Position numbers and translations under genes: made by a program. From Streptomyces inusitatus (GTDB lineage Bacteria; Actinomycetota; Actinomycetes; Streptomycetales; Streptomycetaceae), in NCBI RefSeq assembly GCF_014651115.1, contig NZ_BMWG01000003.1, positions 269,685-333,684 on the forward strand: DNA of 64,000 nt, given 5' to 3'. Shown here one piece after another: positions 36,566 to 44,134 of this stretch. Numbering within the stretch: the stretch's first letter is position 1; each line of letters starts with the position of its first letter. The notes below the pieces were generated by a model that saw only the letters and a list, made by a program, of their open reading frames with translations, was not told the origin of the DNA and did no database searches.

Positions 36566-36795
36566 CGTGCCTCCTCCATGAGTCATGCGCCGTTGCCATA
36601 CGACGCACTGCGGGACGCCGGATATCGGCGGCCCGTGTTGTCCGAACCATCTATCAGTGTCCTGTGTGAGAGCACGGCCCCTGTGTGTAGACGAGAACGA
36701 CATACCTATCGGTTCCCACACAAAGCCCACAGGCGCTCTCGACAGACCAATGTGAGAGGGGTCACCCTGTCATTCATCCACGCGGGGAGGCATGG

Positions 36796-37521
36796 ATGGG
36801 CAGGAGCCGCAGAACAATTCCGGAGGAGCTTCTGCTGCTCGCTCTGGACCCGGCCACGGGTACCACAGCGCAGCCGCAGTCGCTCGACCTCGGCCTGGCC
36901 GGAGCCCAGCTAGTAGAGCTGGCTCTGGCAGGACGGATAGCCCCAGACGGGGATCGTATCGCCGTGGTGATGCCACGGCCGACAGGAGATCCGACACTGG
37001 ACTCCGCACTGGAGCTGTTGCGCAGACGCGGCAGCCCGGTCCGGGCCGTCCACTGGATCGGCGGGCCCCGGCTGGGGCTGCGTCAGATCTATCTCGCGCA
37101 CCTGGAGCGGTGCGGCATGGTTCATGCCGTGGCGGGCCAGATGTGCGGGGTGCTGCCTACGACGCGCTATCAGGCGACGGAGACGGCGATCAGCCGGGAC
37201 ATCAGAGCCCGGCTGGACAACGCGATCCGCACCGGCGTACCGCCGGACCCGCGGACCGCGGCGCTCGCCGCGCTGGCCCACGCGGTCGGACTCGGCAAGC
37301 ACCTGTACCCGGGCAACGAGGGTCGTTCCTCGCGGTCCCGGCTGCGGGACCTGATCAGACACGACCCCATGGGCGGACTCGTGGCGCATGCCGTGATGGA
37401 CGTCCAGAACGGGGTGGCGGCGCAGCCGCGCCGCAGCCCCTCCGCGTCCGCCGGCGGCCGTCAGGCAGCCGTGTCGATGCAGCCGCGCCGCGGAAGCATG
37501 GCCCGCGTCGCCGCGCACTGA
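36796..37521 (+). CDS. GPP34 (GOLPH3/Vps74-like) family protein
   Basis: 241 residues. The N-terminal TIPEELLLLALDP and LAGAQLVELALAGRI match the first helices of the GPP34/GOLPH3 fold. The rest is helical, with a basic, Ser/Arg-rich, disordered C-terminal 45 residues. Eukaryotic members bind phosphatidylinositol-4-phosphate; the role of bacterial members is unclear. GGGGAGG precedes the ATG. The gene is flanked by the D,D-carboxypeptidase and an XRE/DUF397 pair, an arrangement I associate with the SCO4439-SCO4442 region of S. coelicolor. Confidence 0.85.
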   Translation: MGRSRRTIPEELLLLALDPATGTTAQPQSLDLGLAGAQLVELALAGRIAPDGDRIAVVMPRPTGDPTLDSALELLRRRGSPVRAVHWIGGPRLGLRQIYLAHLERCGMVHAVAGQMCGVLPTTRYQATETAISRDIRARLDNAIRTGVPPDPRTAALAALAHAVGLGKHLYPGNEGRSSRSRLRDLIRHDPMGGLVAHAVMDVQNGVAAQPRRSPSASAGGRQAAVSMQPRRGSMARVAAH

Positions 37522-37626
37522 GCACAGCCGTACCACCCAGAACAACAGAGCAATATCGAGCAGTACCGAGCAACACCGCGCGGAAACCGGCATCCCAAAA
37601 CCCTCTGCCGGACCACCGCACCCCCC

Positions 37627-37646
37627 GGCCGTGTCAACGGCCTTTT
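37627..37646 (+). terminator. Intrinsic terminator after the GPP34 gene
   Basis: GGCCGT (37627-37632) and ACGGCC (37637-37642) form a 6-bp stem with a 4-nt loop followed by TTTT. It stands 105 nt after the GPP34 stop, in a 334-bp intergenic stretch (37522-37855) that holds no gene. Confidence 0.65.
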
Positions 37647-37795
37647 CACTCGCCGTACATGACGCGCGGGGCGGCCATAGGCTGTCCCGCGCGTTCCCAT
37701 GTGACGCGCGAACGTGCGACCTCACACACAGCGACGGCGAACGCGTCTCCCGCGAATGCGACTCGTGTTGTGATTTTGCAGCGCGCATGTGCCGT

Positions 37796-37823
37796 TTGGT
37801 GGCAGTCTGCTGAGCAGTAGATA
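37796..37823 (+). promoter_or_regulatory. Candidate promoter of the Scr1-like regulator
   Basis: TTGGTG (37796-37801) and TAGATA (37818-37823) are separated by 16 bp and would start transcription near 37830, about 26 nt before the GTG start, which has GGAGGTG ahead of it. The match to consensus is partial. Confidence 0.4.
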
Positions 37824-37855
37824 CGCTCAGCTACGCAGTCGGAGGTGCAGTTTCC

Positions 37856-38716
37856 GTGGCGTCCAACGTCAATCCCACCGTCAGGCGACGCCGATTGGGC
37901 CTGGAGCTGCGCCGGCTCCGGGAACTCAAAGGCATGACGGCCGAAGAGGTGGCGGAGCGCCTCCTGGTCTCCCAGTCGAAGATCAGCCGTCTGGAGAACG
38001 GCCGCCGTTCCATCAGTCAGCGCGATGTGCGCGATCTCTGCGGAGTCTACGAGGTGGAGGACCACCGCATCGTGGATTCGCTGATGCAGATGGCCAAGGA
38101 CTCTCGCCAGCAGGGCTGGTGGCACGCGTTCGGCGACATCCCGTACAGCGTCTACATCGGTCTGGAGACCGATGCGGCGAGCCTTCGGGTGTACGAACCC
38201 CAGGTGGTGCCGGGTCTGTTGCAGACGCGCTCCTACGCGGAGGCGCTGATCGCGGGCGCGCTGCCGGAGAGCGGCGTACCCGACATCGACAAGCGGGTCA
38301 GCGTGCGGATCCGCCGCCAGGACCGGGTCAAGGCGGGCGAGCAGCCGCTGCGGCTGTGGGCGGTGATCGACGAGGCGGCGCTGCACCGGGTGGTCGGCGG
38401 CAAGGAGCTGATGCGCGAGCAGCTGGAGTATCTGATCGAACTCTCCCAGCTGCCGCATGTCACCGTGCAGGTGCTGCCGTTCGAGATGGGAGCGCATCCA
38501 GGCATCAACGGTCAGTACGCGATCCTGGAGTTCCCTGATGCGACGGATTCGAGCGTCGTCTATATCGAGGGCGTCACCAGTGATCTGTATCTGGAGAAGG
38601 CCAATGATGTGCACAAGTACAGCGTGATGTACGAACATCTGCGCGCCCAGGCGCTGAATGTCGAGCAGACGAGGGCGTTCATCGAGAACATCGCCAAGCG
38701 GTACACCAAGCCGTGA
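37856..38716 (+). CDS. Scr1-like XRE regulator with DUF5753
   Basis: 286 residues. The XRE helix-turn-helix at about 10-65 (LRRLRELKGMTAEEVAERLLVSQSKISRLE) is followed by the DUF5753 sensor-like domain (YEPQVVPGLLQTRSYAEAL to the C-terminus, including WAVIDEAALHRVVGG and HVTVQVLPFEMGAHPG). GTG start with GGAGGTG 6 nt upstream. This family pairs with DUF397 proteins. In S. coelicolor the pair Scr1/Scr2 (SCO4441/SCO4442) is reported as a positive regulator of antibiotic production, and the position beside GPP34 and a carboxypeptidase suggests orthology. The DUF397 partner follows 198 nt downstream. Confidence 0.88.
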   Translation: MASNVNPTVRRRRLGLELRRLRELKGMTAEEVAERLLVSQSKISRLENGRRSISQRDVRDLCGVYEVEDHRIVDSLMQMAKDSRQQGWWHAFGDIPYSVYIGLETDAASLRVYEPQVVPGLLQTRSYAEALIAGALPESGVPDIDKRVSVRIRRQDRVKAGEQPLRLWAVIDEAALHRVVGGKELMREQLEYLIELSQLPHVTVQVLPFEMGAHPGINGQYAILEFPDATDSSVVYIEGVTSDLYLEKANDVHKYSVMYEHLRAQALNVEQTRAFIENIAKRYTKP

Positions 38717-38914
38717 GAATCGCCCGGCGGCCGTGGCGGAGGGGTGGGGGAGGCGCAAGCTACACCTCCGCCGCGGGACGACGGGGTGTCCATTGGAATA
38801 TGCCATCCGACCGAGTGAACGCGGGCCTCATGGGTCGGTTGCGGCGAGTAGCGTCCATCGAGTCAACAAAAACGTTGGCGCAGTTCAGAACCACTCGCCC
38901 GAAGCGGAGCAAAA

Positions 38915-39118
38915 ATGGCCATCATTCAGGGAGCCACGGAGACCTGGACCAAGTCCTCGTACTCCGGAGGCAACGGTGCGTGCGTCGAGGTGAAGTCGCC
39001 GGTCCGTCAGGCGATTTCGGTCCGGGACTCCAAGGTCCCGGCGGGCCCGAGCATCACCTTCGTCCCCGGCTCGTGGAATGTGTTTGTGAGCCAGATGGAC
39101 GCGTTCGACCTCGGCTGA
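38915..39118 (+). CDS. Scr2-like DUF397 protein
   Basis: 67 residues: a single DUF397 domain (ETWTKSSYSGGNGACVEVKS, then AISVRDSKVP and a closing SWNVFV segment). Small DUF397 proteins act with XRE-DUF5753 partners. This one probably partners the regulator at 37856, although the 198-nt gap and a GGAGC site before its ATG suggest it may have its own promoter. It ends before a hairpin shared with the convergent NACHT gene. Confidence 0.88.
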   Translation: MAIIQGATETWTKSSYSGGNGACVEVKSPVRQAISVRDSKVPAGPSITFVPGSWNVFVSQMDAFDLG

Positions 39119-39192
39119 GTGCCGCGCCGAACCACCCGGATCCTGTGCGCGGCAGAGCCGGCGCGTCAGCGGATCCGGCGCACCACCTGACA

Positions 39193-39233
39193 GAGCCCTC
39201 TCGACCGGTCCGCCGTCCTGGCCGAGGGGGCTC
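39193..39233. terminator. Hairpin between converging DUF397 and NACHT genes
   Basis: GAGCCCTCTCG (39193-39203) pairs with CGAGGGGGCTC (39223-39233), 11 bp including one G-T pair, with a 19-nt loop. It lies between the two stop codons and could serve both strands. Confidence 0.6.
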
Positions 39234-39248
39234 GGCCATGCCCGGGGG

Positions 39249-41855
39249 TCAGTTCGCTTCCGGGTAGCGCCTCCGGTCCACGTACCGCTCCGGGACGATC
39301 TCGACGGTGATCCCCGGCGGGATCTCCGCTTCGGTCAGCGAATCGTAGGAGAGGGTGAGGGTCCGCAGCCGGGGGAAGGCACGGAGCCACTCGACGGGGC
39401 CGACGACGACGGCCCCACGGATCCAGAGATGGGTCAGCCGGTCGGTGTCGCTATTTTCGACCAGGTGCCTGAGGGCATGCGCCCCAGAGATCTGGATCCG
39501 CTCACGTCCGCCCATGGCACGCAGGGCCGCCAAGTGGTCGGGGCTGTGGGCGGCGAAGTACAGGTCCGTCTCATCGAGATGGGCGATGATCTCGTCCGCG
39601 TACTCCTGGGTGTCGAAGCGGTGCCAGGCCCAGGAGAGCTGTCGGCGCACATCGAGCGACGGATGGTCGCGGAAGCGGGCGAGGAAGGAGAGCGCCCCCT
39701 CGGTGCTGATGCGGGACGCGGTGATGACGACGTTCTTGGCCTGCTCCTCCGTCACTTCCCCGGGGCCGGGGAGCAGCCCCAGGACCAGGGGCCCGCCCAT
39801 CTCGGCGAGGGCCCTGGCCCATGCCCCCTGCGGCGGCGGAATCATCTGCGAGGTGAGGTTCATGACGCGGCTGCGGATGTCCGGGGAGACCTCGGTGGCA
39901 TGCTCCAGACAGCTCGCGGCCAGCAGGATCCCCCGGATGGATACCAGCTCGTGCTCGTCGACCTCGGCGTCGAAGATCTTCTCGACCTGCCCGATCAGCC
40001 CCCGAAGGATCCGCTCCCGCTCCATCGGCCGCCCCAGCGCGACCGCCATCCGCACCACGTCCTCCCACTGGTCCCGCTCCGCGTTCTTCAGCAGCAGCGG
40101 GAAGTCCCCCTCCTCGATCAGGGCCTTCGCGCCCAGATAGTCCTGGAAGGTGCGGTGGACGAAGTCGACGCGCCCGGCGGCCGGTTCGCGCAGCAGCCCC
40201 GAGCGTTCGAGGAGATGGCGCAGGACGCGCTCCGGCGGGGCCTGGATGTGGGACATGTGGACGAGGGCGCGTTCCAGCTGGGCGAGGGCGTCGGAGCGTT
40301 CCATCTCCGCGCTGTCGTTGCGGATCATCCAGTGGGCGAGCTTCTGGAGCAGCAGGATCTGGGTCTCGGAGGAGAGCCTCAGATCATCGCCGGCGAGGAC
40401 TCCGCGCTCGGTGTCGCGGCGCTCCAGCAGCATGCGCAGCGCCGCGTCGTAGAGGTCTTTGCGGCTGTGCGGGAGGAAGCCGCGCCGTTCGCGGTGGAGG
40501 GCGCAGAGCAGCCCGCACATCAGGGGGTTGACCGCGAGGCGGCCGAGGTCGGGGTTGGTGCGTACGGAGGTGAGGAGCCGGTCGGCGAGTTCGGCGTCCG
40601 CTGCGGCGGCGGTGTGCCAGCGGCGGACGAAGCGGGTGACGTGGTCGCGGGTCATGGGGGAGAGCGTCAGCTCGGTGAAGCCCAGGTCGGCGAGCCACTC
40701 CTCGCCGACGGCGGAGGGGCGGGCGGTGACGACCCAGAGGTTGCCGGGGAAGTCGCCCATGAGGTCGCGCAGCCAGCGGCGGGTCTCCTCGCGTTCGCGC
40801 TGCGGGATCTCGTCGATGCCGTCGACCAGGACGAGGGCGCGGCCCGCGCTGAGCACCCGGTCGGCCCATCCTTCGGGCTCCGCGCCCGCGACGGTGCTGC
40901 GGACGGCGCGCAGGAAGTCGCCGGGGGTGGGCGGCAGTCCGTCGCGTACGACGCGGCGCAGCGGCAGGACGAACGGGATCCGGCCGATGAGCTGGGTGAG
41001 GTGTTCGTCGAACTCCTCGTACCGCTGGCGGGCGGCGGTGACGGCGAGCCACTGCACGAGGGTGGTCTTGCCGGAGCCCGCGCCGCCGCGCAGCAGTACG
41101 CGGTCGCGGCCGGCGAGGACGGCTTCGGCGGGCAGCGAGAGGGGTTCGGCGTCGTGGGCGCCGACGGCTTCGAGGGAGACGTAGGCGGTGTCGAGGCGCC
41201 ATTCGCGGGCCTGGTTGAGGTCGAGGCCGTAGATGGTCAGCTCGCCGTGTTTGCGCGCGATGTGCTCGGCGTACCGCTGCTCGAAGCGGGTGTCCTCGGC
41301 GAGCCGGGAGGGGAGGCGTTCGAGGAGTACGTCGAGGTGGGCGACGAGGCGGTCGAGGGTGCGGGTCTGGTCGACCAGGGTGCGGGCGACGAAGGTGGAG
41401 CGCCGGGTGAAGAAGTTGAGGATGTGGAGCGAGGCGGTGTGGAGGAGGGGGCCGTAGTAGGGCTCGGCGGCGGCCGACAGGCCGGTGGGGCGGGCGAGCC
41501 GGGCGGCGAACTCCTCCGGGCCGAGGCGGACGGCCTGTATGTCGTCCATGTCCACGTCGCCGAGGCTGTGGAGGGCGAGGGTGAGGGCGTCGGTGAGTTC
41601 CTCGCGGATCTCGGCGGTCGGGGCCTCGTGGGGGCCGTACGACTGTGCCGCGCGGGTGACCAGTTCGGCGGCGAGCTTGCGGAGGTCCTTCTCGCCGAGG
41701 GTGCGCCGCTCGCCCCGGAAGGAGACCAGGGCGGATATCCGTACCGGTCTGTCGACCAGGCCGGCACCGGCGGGCTCCTGCCGGAAGAGCTTCTTGACCA
41801 GGGGGCCCATGACGCTGGACGCGAGCCGGGCGGCGAGGGCAGCGGTGGGGTCCAT
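39249..41855 (-). CDS. NACHT-domain STAND NTPase
   Basis: 868 residues. A helical N-terminal domain (1-210) carries no recognisable nuclease or protease motif. The NACHT NTPase follows: Walker A LLRGGAGSGKTTLVQW (near 253), Walker B LVLVDGIDEIP (near 345), sensor VVTARPS (near 378), winged-helix region to about 560 ending in VDFVHRTFQDYLGAKAL. The C-terminus is helical repeat with a short leucine-rich end (LRTLTLSYDSLTEAEIP). Bacterial NACHT proteins include antiphage sensors that oligomerise on a trigger, so a defence role is possible. The gene is 66 nt downstream of the ADP-ribosylglycohydrolase-like gene on the same strand and is probably in one operon with it. Confidence 0.88.
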   Translation of the reverse strand: MDPTAALAARLASSVMGPLVKKLFRQEPAGAGLVDRPVRISALVSFRGERRTLGEKDLRKLAAELVTRAAQSYGPHEAPTAEIREELTDALTLALHSLGDVDMDDIQAVRLGPEEFAARLARPTGLSAAAEPYYGPLLHTASLHILNFFTRRSTFVARTLVDQTRTLDRLVAHLDVLLERLPSRLAEDTRFEQRYAEHIARKHGELTIYGLDLNQAREWRLDTAYVSLEAVGAHDAEPLSLPAEAVLAGRDRVLLRGGAGSGKTTLVQWLAVTAARQRYEEFDEHLTQLIGRIPFVLPLRRVVRDGLPPTPGDFLRAVRSTVAGAEPEGWADRVLSAGRALVLVDGIDEIPQREREETRRWLRDLMGDFPGNLWVVTARPSAVGEEWLADLGFTELTLSPMTRDHVTRFVRRWHTAAAADAELADRLLTSVRTNPDLGRLAVNPLMCGLLCALHRERRGFLPHSRKDLYDAALRMLLERRDTERGVLAGDDLRLSSETQILLLQKLAHWMIRNDSAEMERSDALAQLERALVHMSHIQAPPERVLRHLLERSGLLREPAAGRVDFVHRTFQDYLGAKALIEEGDFPLLLKNAERDQWEDVVRMAVALGRPMERERILRGLIGQVEKIFDAEVDEHELVSIRGILLAASCLEHATEVSPDIRSRVMNLTSQMIPPPQGAWARALAEMGGPLVLGLLPGPGEVTEEQAKNVVITASRISTEGALSFLARFRDHPSLDVRRQLSWAWHRFDTQEYADEIIAHLDETDLYFAAHSPDHLAALRAMGGRERIQISGAHALRHLVENSDTDRLTHLWIRGAVVVGPVEWLRAFPRLRTLTLSYDSLTEAEIPPGITVEIVPERYVDRRRYPEAN

Positions 41856-41921
41856 GGCCGTTGATGCTAAACGAACGGCGCGGTTCTTTCGGGTGGTTGC
41901 CCCGTGGAAGGGAGCGGGCGG

Positions 41922-43037
41922 TCAGCCCCGGGGGTAGCGGGCGAGCCAGCCGGGGGCGGCGGCGGTGGGGCTGTGCAGCGCGGGGCCCTGGGTCATCTCC
42001 ATGGCGAAGTCGTCGGCCAGCTCCAGCAGGGTCGAGCGGCCCTCCAGTTCGGCGAGCCAGGCGGGCGGCAGGGCGGTCTCCCCGTGGAGCGCTCCGAGGA
42101 GGGTGCCGGTGGCGGTGCCGGTGATCTGCGAGGGCCCGTCGTGGTTGACGGCGAGGCGCAGGCCGTGCCGGATGTCCTCGCTGACGAGGGCGGAGTAGAC
42201 GGCGACGGCGAGCGCGTTCTCGGAGTGTCCCTCGCCGCCGAGCCGGCTGACGCGGTCGGCGTCGGGGACTCCCTGGCGTACGGCGTCGAGCGCGTCCGTC
42301 AGCGCGTCGGTGACCGGCTGGTGTCCGGGGCGCGCGCCGATGAGGGTGAGGGCGCGGCGGGCGGAGGCGTCCAGGGTCTCGCCCCGGGCGAGGCCGTGGA
42401 CGATGACGGCGAACGCGCCGGCCGAGAGGAAGGCGGTGGGGTGGCCGTGGGTCTGGGCCGCGCACTCCAGGGCGAGCTGGCAGACGAGCTGCGGTTCCCA
42501 GCCGACGAGGAGTCCGAAGGGCGCGGAGCGCGCGAGCGCCCCGGCGTCGCGCGCTTCGGGGTTCTTCGGGCTCTCCAGGGTGCCCATGCGTTCGTCGCCG
42601 AGGCCCAGCAGGGTGGCGCGCGGCGGGTCGCGGCGGGTGTACAGCCACTCCTCTCGGGCGAGCCAGCCGTTGTCCGTGCGGCGCTCGTCGGGTCCCCAGT
42701 GGTGCTGGGTGGCGGCCCAGCGCAGATAGGCGCGGTGGATGTCGGTGGGCGGGTGCCAGGCTCCGGTGTCGCGGCGCACCTGGGCGCGGATCAGCCCGTC
42801 GACGGTGAACAGGATCAGCTGGGTGGCGGCGGTGACGGCTCCCCGGCGGCCGTGGGCGGGCACCAGGTCCACGACGCCCTCGGGGCCGTGCGCTCCGCGT
42901 ATCCGCTCAAGGCTGAGGGTCGCGACGCCCGCCCCGAAGGCGTCGCCGACGGCTCCGCCGAGCAGTGCGCCGCGCACCCGGGACCGGAAGTCCTGCTGCT
43001 CGGCCCGTCCCCAGACGACGGTGGCCGCTGTGCTCAC
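41922..43037 (-). CDS. ADP-ribosylglycohydrolase-fold protein lacking metal-binding motifs
   Basis: About 371 residues from GTG 43037, which has GGGAGG 6-7 nt upstream. The fold signature RVRGALLGGAVGDAFGAG and the helices TQLILFTVDGLIRA and HSENALAVAVYSAL are clear. However, the canonical TDDTQ metal motif reads TAATQ, and the second GDSD-type motif (normally NHSGDSD) reads NHDGPSQ. The four aspartates that hold the catalytic magnesium ions in this family are thus replaced, except for a shifted Asp. It is probably a binding protein or pseudoenzyme, perhaps sensing ADP-ribose or ADP-ribosylated protein. It precedes the NACHT gene by 66 nt. Confidence 0.82.
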   Translation of the reverse strand: MSTAATVVWGRAEQQDFRSRVRGALLGGAVGDAFGAGVATLSLERIRGAHGPEGVVDLVPAHGRRGAVTAATQLILFTVDGLIRAQVRRDTGAWHPPTDIHRAYLRWAATQHHWGPDERRTDNGWLAREEWLYTRRDPPRATLLGLGDERMGTLESPKNPEARDAGALARSAPFGLLVGWEPQLVCQLALECAAQTHGHPTAFLSAGAFAVIVHGLARGETLDASARRALTLIGARPGHQPVTDALTDALDAVRQGVPDADRVSRLGGEGHSENALAVAVYSALVSEDIRHGLRLAVNHDGPSQITGTATGTLLGALHGETALPPAWLAELEGRSTLLELADDFAMEMTQGPALHSPTAAAPGWLARYPRG

Positions 43038-43217
43038 GCTCGCCCTCCCTGGACGTGGAACCTGGTCCGTGTCTCTGGTCCGTACCTCTGGTCCGTACCT
43101 CTGCCGGGGCAGCACTGTAATCGAACGGGGGACGCCCGGCCCGGGCGGTGTTCCACAGCCGGGCGAGCGGTGTGGAGCGGGTGGAGAGAGAGTGCGGGGG
43201 CGGTGGATTCGGTGTTG

Positions 43218-43784
43218 TCAGCGGACGACGACGATGTCGCTGCCCTTCACGGTGAAGTCCCAGATCCTCTGGCCGTCCTCGGTGCCCACCCGTATCGCGC
43301 CGGTCTGCTTTCCGGGTATCGGCTTGGGGGACGAGCCGTCGACCGCCGCAGAGAAGGCGATGTTGACATTGCCCAGGGCGGAGAAGAAGACGACGTTCTC
43401 CACGGACACCCCGTCGGTGCCGGTGGCGGTGAGCGTCCGGGTGGTGACCTTGTGGATGCCGAGTGCGGGTTCCACATTGCCCGGCCACACGGTGAAGGTA
43501 CGGAGTGCCTTCTCCGTGTGGTCGACCAGCCAGACGCGGTCCTGGCCCAGCGAGTACACGACCCGCTTCCCCTGCCCCGACTCGGCGGGCACGGCCGGCG
43601 GCTTCGGCGCGGTCTTGGGCTTCTGCGGCAACGGGGTCGGCCCGGGGCTCCCCACCGGCTTACCGGCGGCGGCGGGGTTCAGCGGAGCCGACTCGCCCGC
43701 CTGCACCGCGAGCAGGAGTACGCCCATGAGCGCCGCCGAGGTGAGCCCTGTCACCAACGCCCCGGAAGATATCTGACGGGCCAT
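43218..43784 (-). CDS. Secreted or membrane-anchored protein of unknown function
   Basis: 188 residues. The N-terminal hydrophobic segment GALVTGLTSAALMGVLLLAVQA is a signal peptide or anchor without a lipobox Cys. A Pro/Ala/Lys linker (35-68) precedes a beta-rich domain of about 115 residues (RVVYSLGQDRVWLVD to IWDFTVKGSDIVVV). No catalytic motif is seen. It lies downstream of fbiC on the same strand but 350 nt away, so separate transcription is likely. Confidence 0.75.
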   Translation of the reverse strand: MARQISSGALVTGLTSAALMGVLLLAVQAGESAPLNPAAAGKPVGSPGPTPLPQKPKTAPKPPAVPAESGQGKRVVYSLGQDRVWLVDHTEKALRTFTVWPGNVEPALGIHKVTTRTLTATGTDGVSVENVVFFSALGNVNIAFSAAVDGSSPKPIPGKQTGAIRVGTEDGQRIWDFTVKGSDIVVVR

Positions 43785-44134
43785 CGGGCAATTGTCTCCT
43801 CAGCGCGCTCCCAGCCCCCCTCGGAGGGCGATGACGCCGAGCAGCTTATCGGCTGATACCCGGGGAGCGGGGGTGCGGGAGCCCTCGCGGGTGCGCGGGA
43901 GAGGCCCCCGCGCGCATACGGCGGCCGGACCGGCGGGACGGCATGCCGGGTGCGGCGCCCCGGCATACCCCCGTTGTTCTCGCGTCCCACCGATCCGGAG
44001 CCGTTGGTTCCATCATGCGGGGCGGCGGGGGCGGAGCGCGTCATACGAGGGTCGCGGCCGGGAGCGACTTTCGTCTTGTGCCCGCTCCTCGCTCCCGGAC
44101 GTGGCTCTCGGCCGTGGCTCTCGGCCGGGAGGGG
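43785..44134. other. Intergenic stretch downstream of fbiC
   Basis: No gene supported. It contains an imperfect direct repeat, CCGTGGCTCTCGG twice (around 44098-44131), close to the fbiC stop. Open frames crossing it are high-GC artefacts. The promoter for the secreted-protein gene at 43784 should lie here, but no clear -35/-10 pair stands out. Confidence 0.4.
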
